Shown here: piece after piece, positions 6,865 through 11,777 of the stretch
How positions within the stretch are numbered: position 1 is the first letter of the stretch
Layout: every line of letters begins with the position of its first letter
NCBI GenBank assembly: GCA_043738385.1
Contig: JAYUGL010000225.1
Span: 1-11,777, forward strand
Direction: 5' to 3'
Length of the DNA stretch: 11,777 nucleotides
Source: JANYCD01 sp043738385
Lineage (GTDB): Bacteria; Pseudomonadota; Gammaproteobacteria; Burkholderiales; Rhodocyclaceae
Made by a program: the position numbers and the translations under genes
The notes under the pieces: model-generated
What the model was told of the DNA's origin: nothing
Seen by the model: the letters and a program-made list of their open reading frames with translations, nothing else
Databases searched by the model: none

Positions 6865-7185
6865 TCAAACAAAGGTCACCGAGACATGCCCGGCAGTTTT
6901 CGAGCGGCTTGCAGCCTTTACCACGATCTCCACATTGCGGCCAAGTCTGGTCAGACACTCGATCATCTTGGTTTCGGAGATGCCGCGAAACTGGCCGCGC
7001 AGCATGTTCGAAAGTTTCGGCTGCGAGATGCCCAGCAAGTCGGCTGCCTGCGTTTGCGTCAATTGCCGCTGGCTGACGATTTCACCGATCTTGGTCGCAA
7101 GCTGCGCCTTGACCAGCATCTCATCAGCGTCATCGAAACCGAGATCGGCATAGACGTTGGTGCTTCCGCGTTCAACTTGTTTCAT
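6865..7185 (-). CDS. HigA-like XRE-family helix-turn-helix protein, apparently an orphan antitoxin
   Basis: This 106-aa protein has a helix-turn-helix in LTQTQAADLLGISQPKLSNM (residues 42-61). It is followed by RGQFRGISETKMIECLTRLG (63-82) and a short beta-rich end. The pattern, including the N-terminal SSNVYADLGF-like motif (here STNVYADLGF), is that of the HTH group usually encoded just after a RelE/HigB-type toxin gene. These proteins bind the toxin and repress their own operon. Here the 82 bp upstream hold no toxin gene, and the preceding gene is a flavoprotein. The downstream gap also has none, so it looks solitary. The ATG at 7185 has only a weak GAAG-type binding site. A near-duplicate GTTCAACTT at 7170-7178 and 7187-7195 flanks the start. 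It could be a leftover antitoxin or a free-standing regulator of nearby genes. Confidence 0.85.
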   Translation of the reverse strand: MKQVERGSTNVYADLGFDDADEMLVKAQLATKIGEIVSQRQLTQTQAADLLGISQPKLSNMLRGQFRGISETKMIECLTRLGRNVEIVVKAASRSKTAGHVSVTFV

Positions 7186-7195
7186 GGTTCAACTT
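7170..7195. repeat. Short direct repeat spanning the start codon of the HTH gene
   Basis: GTTCAACTT occurs at 7170-7178 and again at 7187-7195, 17 bp apart. Each copy is followed by a similar T-rich TTTCAT or CTTCAT end. The pair flanks the ATG at 7185-7183, a position where HigA-type proteins bind for self-repression. Chance duplication is possible for nine bases. Confidence 0.35.
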
Positions 7196-7267
7196 CTTCA
7201 TTCAGACAGCGGCAAGCAGTCGCCTTACGCAACAGGCAAGCGTTATCGACACACGCGATGTGAACGT

Positions 7268-8401
7268 TCAAAGGCCAAACCACCGCGCCCGCCGACTCGC
7301 GCCGAACTGCTCCTTGTCGGCGCGCAGTGCGTCCGACGGCGCGTTGTAGATACCGGTGGGTTTGGGGCCCGAGAAGACGTCCACATCCACCCGGCCAACG
7401 CGGTCGACACCAAAATCTATGTAGCAGGAGCCGAGGCCGGCATTGAGGCCGGTCTCTCCGCCATTCAGCGCACGTGCAATCAGCGAAATCGCAACAGCGC
7501 GCGCCGCACCTTCGGCAAAGACGCCCGCCTTTGGCGCGCCGGTGGCGGCGATGTCGCCGATGGCGTACACGCCGGAGAAGCGTGTCTCCAGCGTCCGCGG
7601 ATTCACCGGCACCCAGCCATTCTCGGACAAGCCGCACGCTTCAACGACCGCAGGGGCGCGGTGCTTCGGCACGCCAAGGAACAGGTCGTAGGGCAGCTCG
7701 CTTCCGTCGTCCAGCGAGGCAGTGCGACGGCCAGGATCGAGTGATTTCACGCCCTGGTTCAGAATCAACTTGATATTGCGCTCGGCAAAGGCGGCGATCA
7801 AAGCCGTGGACGTATCCGGCGATGGCGGTACAGGATTCGACAAAGGCAGTACCAGAGTAATTTCGCATTGATTGCGAACGCCCCTGATGGTGAGGTAGTC
7901 GTCCAAAAGAAGCGCGCATCCGCTGGGGGCAGGCGGGCACTTGTAGGGCGCAGCAGCAACGCCGATGATGGCGTGGCCTTTGCTGAAGCCCGGCAATATT
8001 CCGCGCAGGTGCTCCGCTCCCGCCGAGGAATAGAACTCGTTGCCTCCGGCGACGAGGCCCGGCGTGGCATCGCAGTCGTAGTCGGCACCCAGTGCGACCA
8101 CCAGATAGTCGCAGTCGTGAGTGCCTGCGCTGGTGGTGACGCGCTTTGTCTCCGGGTCAATGGCGGTGACGGTCTGCTGCAGGAACCGAACGCCGGGTTT
8201 GGCGAAGTTGCGGTAAGGCATGCGTATTGCGGGCAGCGTGGTTTGCCCGAACATGAGGTCGAGCTTGGAGTAGCCGAAGGTGAATGCGTCGCTCTTGTCG
8301 ATCAGGGTCACCTCCACCTTGTCGCCCAGTGATTCGGACAACAGCGTGCTCAACTCCAGACCGCCGAAGCCGGCACCCAACACAGTGATGCGTGTTTTCA
8401 T
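7268..8401 (-). CDS. FAD-dependent pyridine nucleotide-disulfide oxidoreductase, sulfide:quinone oxidoreductase/flavocytochrome c sulfide dehydrogenase-like
   Basis: This 377-aa flavoprotein has an N-terminal dinucleotide-binding motif VLGAGFGGLE (residues 7-16) and the second FAD motif GVYAIGDIAA (277-286). Two cysteines sit where the family's redox cysteines are expected: C155 in YKCPPAP and C326 in GSCYIDFG. From knowledge of SQR and FCSD enzymes these could form the sulfide-reactive disulfide. Sulfide or another sulfur-compound oxidation is therefore possible, but an NADH dehydrogenase-like role cannot be excluded. No signal peptide or membrane span is evident. I prefer the ATG at 8401 because GGAG (8411-8408) lies 6 nt upstream. 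A TTG at 8413 would add four residues but overlaps that site. It follows the ADP-ribosylglycohydrolase-like gene by 21 nt and is probably the last gene of the three-gene unit. The C-terminus ends in ASRRARWFGL, a basic amphipathic end possibly for membrane contact. Confidence 0.82.
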   Translation of the reverse strand: MKTRITVLGAGFGGLELSTLLSESLGDKVEVTLIDKSDAFTFGYSKLDLMFGQTTLPAIRMPYRNFAKPGVRFLQQTVTAIDPETKRVTTSAGTHDCDYLVVALGADYDCDATPGLVAGGNEFYSSAGAEHLRGILPGFSKGHAIIGVAAAPYKCPPAPSGCALLLDDYLTIRGVRNQCEITLVLPLSNPVPPSPDTSTALIAAFAERNIKLILNQGVKSLDPGRRTASLDDGSELPYDLFLGVPKHRAPAVVEACGLSENGWVPVNPRTLETRFSGVYAIGDIAATGAPKAGVFAEGAARAVAISLIARALNGGETGLNAGLGSCYIDFGVDRVGRVDVDVFSGPKPTGIYNAPSDALRADKEQFGASRRARWFGL

Positions 8402-8422
8402 TGGTTTCTCCAAAAGACGAGT

Positions 8423-9508
8423 TCAGCTTTCATCGACGATCTGCCCTGCCAGCCGACTGGCCAATTGCAGCAACTCCTGATTGTTTTCGAGCCCATCCAG
8501 GAAACGTTTTGGAATTCCGGAAAGCCCTGTTTGCGCGCCGGCCAGCGCGCCGGTGAGGATCGCTCGCGCCTGGTTTTGCCCGCCACCGTTCACCGCGTGC
8601 AGTACCGCGGATTCGAAGTCGTCCGGGAAACGCGCCGCCAGATAGTAGGCGGCAGGGAACTGGTGATAGATGGCACAGGGCATGCCATACACCAGCGACA
8701 CTTTCCATGCGGGTTCGATGCGGATGCCGGGGTCGACAGCCGCAAGGGCGATGAACGATTGCGTGAGCAGCGCGTCGGGTGAGGGGAAATTTTTGGCCGT
8801 CGGCGCTTCCGCCTGTCCCGGTTTTGGTGCCTGCATGTTGCCACTGGTGACGGTGTGAAACGGCAACTCGCCGCTCTTTACCCGCGCCATCAGCTTGCCC
8901 GACAGCGCGCCGTCGAAGGCATTGCCCTCGACCAGCATGCCGAGCGCGGCACCGTAAGCGACGGTCATCGCCACGACGGTGCCGTCGGTCTGGGTCAGCA
9001 CCGTGTTGCGGGTGACGGCGGCGGCAAGTTGCGCCGGCCGCAATGCATAGCGGATGGCGATGGCGAGGATGCGCTCGGCGGCTTCGGTGGTATCGGCATT
9101 GCCGCCGACTTGTCCCCACGGCAGGCCACTAACGACGCGTTTGCGCCAGGCTTCGCGGATCGACTGGCTGGTGTAGCCGCCGGGGCCGTTCATCGGCGTG
9201 CCGTCGATCAGGGGAAAGAAATCACTATCCATGCGGCGGCAGAAATCCGCCTCGTCGTAACCGCCGCATTCCACCAGCGAGGTCAGCGTCAGTTGCAGCA
9301 ACACGCCGGCCTGCGAGAGTTGTCCAGCCTTCAAGCCGGCGTGGTAGTGACCGGGTTTCGGCGTGGTGTAGTCGCTGATCCAGTCGCCGTAAGCGGCGCG
9401 GAGTTCGTCGAGGTTGTAGTACCAGTGCGGGCCGAGCGCCAGGGCATCACCGATGAAGGCGCCCATCACGGCGCCAGCGGCGCGATCCTGGATCGAGAGT
9501 GCAGGCAT
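8423..9508 (-). CDS. ADP-ribosylglycohydrolase-like family protein lacking canonical metal-binding residues
   Basis: The 361-aa all-helical protein matches the ADP-ribosylglycohydrolase (DraG/ARH) fold family. It has GAFIGDALALGPHWYY (residues 16-31) near the N-terminus, then NADTTEAAERI (137-147). Near the C-terminus is NGGGQNQARAILTGALAGAQ (307-326) followed by GLSGIPKRFLDGL. Classical members cleave ADP-ribose from proteins using two Mg ions held by Asp clusters: a TDDT-like motif after the first helices and a DTD motif near the end. Here these positions read GQLSQAG (62-68) and GGQNQAR (309-315), so the Asp ligands are absent. Classical hydrolase activity is doubtful; a changed substrate, binding role or altered metal site is inferred. 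I chose the ATG at 9508, 7 nt after the SDR stop, with AAGG about 6 nt upstream. Longer in-frame starts would overlap the SDR gene and add non-homologous residues. Confidence 0.85.
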   Translation of the reverse strand: MPALSIQDRAAGAVMGAFIGDALALGPHWYYNLDELRAAYGDWISDYTTPKPGHYHAGLKAGQLSQAGVLLQLTLTSLVECGGYDEADFCRRMDSDFFPLIDGTPMNGPGGYTSQSIREAWRKRVVSGLPWGQVGGNADTTEAAERILAIAIRYALRPAQLAAAVTRNTVLTQTDGTVVAMTVAYGAALGMLVEGNAFDGALSGKLMARVKSGELPFHTVTSGNMQAPKPGQAEAPTAKNFPSPDALLTQSFIALAAVDPGIRIEPAWKVSLVYGMPCAIYHQFPAAYYLAARFPDDFESAVLHAVNGGGQNQARAILTGALAGAQTGLSGIPKRFLDGLENNQELLQLASRLAGQIVDES

Positions 9509-9515
9509 GCCGGCC

Positions 9516-10295
9516 TTAGTGGGCGAGGTAGCCGCCGTCCACCACCAGATCGGTCCCCGTGACATAGGTGGAGTCGTCGGAAGCCAGGTACAGACAGGCG
9601 TTGGCGACGTCTTCGGCCTTGCCGAAGCGGCCGCCCGGAATCCGCACCGCGAGGTAGCTTTGCAGATTGCCGAGCACCTTGGCGTCAGCACCCACGGCGG
9701 CCTTGGTGTGGATGGGCGTCTCGATGAAGCCGGGGCAGATGCAATTGACGCGGATGCCGTAACCGGCGGTGGCGCAATGGATCGCCACCGAACGCGTCAG
9801 CATGCGAACGCCGCCCTTGCTGGCGTTGTAAGCCGGCAGTATCGAGGCGCCGATCAAGCCCTCGATGGAAGCGAGGTTGATGATCGAGCCGCCGCCATGC
9901 AGCTTCATGTGCTTGACCGCGCACTGGGAGCCGAGGAAAACGCTCTCCAGGTTGACCGCGAGGGTTTTGCGGAAGCCCTCCAGGGTTTCTTCCTCGATGT
10001 CGTGGAGAAAGGCGATGCCGGCGTTGTTGACCAGCACGTGCAACCCACCCTGGCTGCTCACCGTTTTGGCGATGACCGCATCCCACTGCTCGGGCGAGGT
10101 AACGTCGTGGGCCATGAAGGAAACCGGCTTGCCGGCGGCGCCGAGGCGTTTGGTTTCGGTCTCACCCTGGGCAACGTCCACATCGGTCATGACGACCCTG
10201 GCTCCGGCGTCGAGAAATTTTTCCACGGTCGCTAGCCCAATGCCGCTCGCACCACCCGTTACCAGTGCCACCTTGCCTGCCAGTCTTCCCGCCAT
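9516..10295 (-). CDS. Short-chain dehydrogenase/reductase (SDR) family oxidoreductase
   Basis: This 259-aa protein is a complete classical SDR. It has the cofactor motif TGGASGIG (residues 13-20), NNAG (90-93), and the catalytic tetrad N114, S143, Y156 and K160 in the YNASK context. The substrate loop follows PGFIETP (188-194), and the end is VTGTDLVVDGGYLAH. Asp38 at the end of the second beta strand suggests NAD(H) rather than NADP(H). The substrate cannot be read from sequence. The ATG at 10295 has a strong GGGGGAAG binding site about 3 nt upstream. It is the first gene of a minus-strand unit with the ADP-ribosylglycohydrolase-like gene 7 nt downstream and a flavoprotein after that. It is divergent from the glutathione peroxidase gene across 132 bp. 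Confidence 0.93.
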   Translation of the reverse strand: MAGRLAGKVALVTGGASGIGLATVEKFLDAGARVVMTDVDVAQGETETKRLGAAGKPVSFMAHDVTSPEQWDAVIAKTVSSQGGLHVLVNNAGIAFLHDIEEETLEGFRKTLAVNLESVFLGSQCAVKHMKLHGGGSIINLASIEGLIGASILPAYNASKGGVRMLTRSVAIHCATAGYGIRVNCICPGFIETPIHTKAAVGADAKVLGNLQSYLAVRIPGGRFGKAEDVANACLYLASDDSTYVTGTDLVVDGGYLAH

Positions 10296-10427
10296 GACTT
10301 CCCCCTTTGTGTTTGTCCGGCCATCATGCCATACGCGGCAAAAATCCTGCTGGCCGGTATAACGAGGTTATCATTGGCGCGTTACAGCGATCTGTCCAAC
10401 CACCCCAACCCACAGGAGAACATAACA
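10296..10427. promoter_or_regulatory. Divergent intergenic region between the SDR unit and the glutathione peroxidase gene
   Basis: This 132-bp spacer must carry the promoters of both divergent genes. I could not identify a convincing -35/-10 pair for either. It contains a small dyad ATAAC-GAG-GTTAT at 10359-10371, which could be a regulator site. The ribosome binding sites of both genes lie at its ends. Confidence 0.5.
10414..10419 (+). promoter_or_regulatory. Ribosome binding site that fixes the glutathione peroxidase start
   Basis: AGGAGA lies 8 nt upstream of the ATG at 10428. It supports that start over the in-frame ATG at 10326, which would add 34 residues not found in this family. Confidence 0.8.
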
Positions 10428-10976
10428 ATGAGCACATCCCTCTATGACATTCCGGTCAACAAAATCGACGGTAGCGCCGCCACCCTGAAGGAACACAAGG
10501 GTGAAGTGCTGCTGGTGGTCAATGTCGCGTCCAAGTGCGGATTGACGCCGCAGTACGACGGTCTGGAAAAGCTGCAGGAGAAATACAGCGGCAAGAAATT
10601 TTCTGTCCTCGGCTTTCCCGCCAACGACTTTGGCGCCCAGGAGCCGGGCAGCGACCCCGATATCCAGCAGTTCTGCTCCACCACCTATGGCGTCAAGTTC
10701 CCGCTCTACAGCAAGATTCCCGTTACCGGTCCGGACAAGCATCCGCTGTACAAGCATCTGATCGCCGAGAAGCCGGAAACGGAAAATCGCGAAGGCATGG
10801 AAACCATGCTGCGCGGCTACAAGATGGAGCCGACCTCGAAACCGGAAGTAGTGTGGAACTTCGAAAAGTTCCTCATCAACCGCCAGGGCCAGGTAGTGCG
10901 TCGTTTTGCGCCGGATACGGCGCCGGATGCAGCGAATCTCGTTGAAGCCATCGAGGCGGAACTGGCCAAGGCTTGA
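10428..10976 (+). CDS. Glutathione peroxidase-family (2-Cys, probably thioredoxin-dependent) peroxidase
   Basis: The 182-aa protein reduces hydrogen peroxide and organic hydroperoxides in the cytoplasm. The peroxidatic cysteine is C37 in NVASKCGLTPQY. The other tetrad residues are Q71 in FGAQEPG and W143-N144 in WNFEKF. A second cysteine, C83 in QFCSTTYGV, matches the resolving cysteine of the yeast-type enzymes. This suggests regeneration by thioredoxin rather than glutathione. The usual NQFG reads NDFG here, a minor variant. Length is typical and no signal peptide is seen. It starts at the ATG behind a good AGGAGA site and is probably transcribed alone or with the small lipoprotein gene 58 nt downstream. 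Promoter elements were not recognised. Confidence 0.95.
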   Translation: MSTSLYDIPVNKIDGSAATLKEHKGEVLLVVNVASKCGLTPQYDGLEKLQEKYSGKKFSVLGFPANDFGAQEPGSDPDIQQFCSTTYGVKFPLYSKIPVTGPDKHPLYKHLIAEKPETENREGMETMLRGYKMEPTSKPEVVWNFEKFLINRQGQVVRRFAPDTAPDAANLVEAIEAELAKA

Positions 10977-11000
10977 AGCAATGACGGCCTCGTAAGTTGA

Positions 11001-11017
11001 TCTGAAACTTTTTCAGA
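11001..11017. repeat. Short inverted repeat after the glutathione peroxidase gene
   Basis: TCTGAAA (11001-11007) and TTTCAGA (11011-11017) pair around CTT, 25 bp past the peroxidase stop and just before the next gene's ribosome binding site. The stem is AT-rich and no T-run follows, so it is at best a weak terminator or attenuator. Confidence 0.4.
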
Positions 11018-11034
11018 CATTGAGGCAGCGGCGG

Positions 11035-11313
11035 ATGTGGCGCGCAGCAAGCGTCATCTCCGCCGTTTTTATTGGCGGCTGCATCCACCTGCCGCAGACC
11101 TCGACGACCTACAACGCGGAGTGCGAAATCGATGAGCGTCACATGACGCTTGAGGGCCGCCAGGTGGCGGAGATTGCAGGATGCAGCAATGAAGGTTGTG
11201 TGGGTTTGCTGGTCACGGCCGGCGTGGTGTCGGCGGCGACTGCGGTGGTTTCCGGCAGCGTTGTGGTGGCCGGGAATGTTGTTTACTGGCTGGAGAAGAA
11301 AGGCCGTGCCTGA
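11035..11313 (+). CDS. Small putative lipoprotein with a C-terminal hydrophobic segment, function unknown
   Basis: The 92-aa product begins with a short basic-hydrophobic signal, MWRAASVISAVFIGGC. The lipobox IGGC puts the lipidated cysteine at position 16. The mature part has three more cysteines, C30, C50 and C55 (contexts NAECEI, IAGCSN, EGCVGL). A hydrophobic, Gly/Ala/Val-rich stretch at about 56-83 (GLLVTAGVVSAATAVVSGSV and on) could span or insert in a membrane. The end is YWLEKKGRA. I recognise it only as a conserved hypothetical type of small proteobacterial envelope protein. I chose the ATG at 11035, with TGAGG about 9 nt upstream. A TTG at 11020 would add five residues but overlaps that site. 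It converges on nudC with an 18-bp gap. Confidence 0.7.
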   Translation: MWRAASVISAVFIGGCIHLPQTSTTYNAECEIDERHMTLEGRQVAEIAGCSNEGCVGLLVTAGVVSAATAVVSGSVVVAGNVVYWLEKKGRA

Positions 11314-11331
11314 CTCAGAAAGGGAATGACA

Positions 11332-11777
11332 TTACTTCTGGAGCATTTCGATGGCTGCGTCGATCAGGTGACGCGAGATGCTGATCTTGTCGGGCAGCAG
11401 GGGCAGGGCATCAAGGGGAAACCAGCCCGCCTCTGAGATCTCCACCGGGTCAGGCGTCAGCGTTCCGCCGGCGTAGTCGGCAAAGAACGCCAGCATCAGG
11501 GAATTGGGGAACGGCCAGGGTTGGCTGCGGAAATAGCGCAGGTTGGTGATCTCGATTCCGACTTCCTCGCGCACTTCGCGCGCCACGCATTGCTCCAGTG
11601 TTTCTCCGGCTTCGACAAAGCCGGCCAGGGCGCTGTACATCCCCGGTGGAAAGTGGGGGCTGCGCGCCAGCAGGAGTTGCCCATCGCGTATCACCAGCAC
11701 CATGATCGCCGGCGAGAGCCTCGGGTAGACAAGGAGATTGCAGGCGTCGCAGGCCATGGCGAACTCCCCGCTCTTCG
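11332..11777 (-). CDS. nudC: NADH pyrophosphatase / NAD-capped RNA hydrolase NudC, 5' end beyond the window
   Basis: Only the C-terminal 148 or so residues are present; the frame stays open through the right edge (KSGEFA precedes the first visible Met). NudC splits NAD(H) into NMN(H) and AMP and removes NAD caps from RNA. The visible part starts with the second half of the Cys4 zinc ribbon (MACDAC), then YPRLSPAIMVLV. The Nudix box follows as GFVEAGETLEQCVAREVREE plus VGIEI, with catalytic glutamates in REVREE. The NudC-specific signature SQPWPFPNS comes after it and distinguishes it from other Nudix enzymes. The gene ends in EMLQK. No upstream context is visible, so the start and regulation cannot be assessed. 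Confidence 0.95.
   Translation of the reverse strand, partial: KSGEFAMACDACNLLVYPRLSPAIMVLVIRDGQLLLARSPHFPPGMYSALAGFVEAGETLEQCVAREVREEVGIEITNLRYFRSQPWPFPNSLMLAFFADYAGGTLTPDPVEISEAGWFPLDALPLLPDKISISRHLIDAAIEMLQK

Noticed and set aside
6816..6880. Possible PIN-domain (VapC-like) remnant on the minus strand reading FEAYTASLPLTDGLVIA then stop
   Set aside because: Only a vague resemblance to a PIN-domain segment, too short to support and overlapping the HTH gene end.
8430..9119. Minus-strand open frame of 229 codons in a different frame within the ADP-ribosylglycohydrolase-like gene
   Set aside because: Its product is extremely Arg/His-rich with no domain and lies wholly inside a better-supported gene.
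9509..9691. Upstream extension of the ADP-ribosylglycohydrolase-like gene to a start at 9691
   Set aside because: The extra 61 residues are an out-of-frame reading of the SDR 3' end. The ATG at 9508 has a suitable spacing and binding site.
9453..10235. Long plus-strand open frame (260 codons) antisense to the SDR and ADP-ribosylglycohydrolase-like genes
   Set aside because: It crosses two well-supported minus-strand genes and has biased Gly/Ala/Val/Asp content typical of a shadow frame.
10326..10427. N-terminal extension of the glutathione peroxidase from an ATG at 10326
   Set aside because: No ribosome binding site precedes it, the residues are not family-like, and a good AGGAGA site serves the ATG at 10428.

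Overview
The window is GC-rich (about 60-68% in the stretches I hand-counted outside one AT-richer segment). Its genes look proteobacterial, most like a betaproteobacterium or a related gammaproteobacterium. That placement is inferred from the flavor of NudC, the 2-Cys glutathione peroxidase and the R-M proteins, not from a marker gene. No rRNA, tRNA, CRISPR array or transposase gene was seen.

Region A (1-6594, all on the minus strand) is a type III-like restriction-modification island. In transcription order it holds res (helicase-endonuclease), 6 nt later an ORF6N-domain gene, then a short remnant resembling a YhcG/DUF1016 PDDEXK nuclease, then mod (N6-adenine methyltransferase), which runs off the left edge. 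Three things are unusual. First, mod carries an apparent single-base frameshift near base 378, and the conserved C-terminal part continues in the other frame to base 1. Second, the middle of mod, where the target-recognition domain lies, is clearly AT-richer than its flanks, suggesting domain replacement. Third, perfect or near-perfect palindromes sit inside the ORF6N gene and in the mod leader. A 270-bp gap (6595-6864) with an imperfect direct repeat separates this island from the next genes.

Region B (6865-10295, minus strand) begins with a tight three-gene unit: a short-chain dehydrogenase, an ADP-ribosylglycohydrolase-like protein that lacks the usual metal-binding Asp clusters, and a sulfide:quinone-oxidoreductase-like FAD protein. 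The gaps are 7 and 21 nt. After a further 82 nt comes a HigA-like XRE-family HTH protein with no recognisable toxin partner.

Region C (10296-11777) has a divergent 132-bp spacer, then a plus-strand 2-Cys glutathione peroxidase and a small putative lipoprotein. A convergent, truncated nudC (NADH/NAD-cap pyrophosphatase) enters from the right edge. The R-M island is the accessory part. Regions B and C look like ordinary chromosomal genes with a redox and NAD theme, except for the unusual ADP-ribosylglycohydrolase paralogue.
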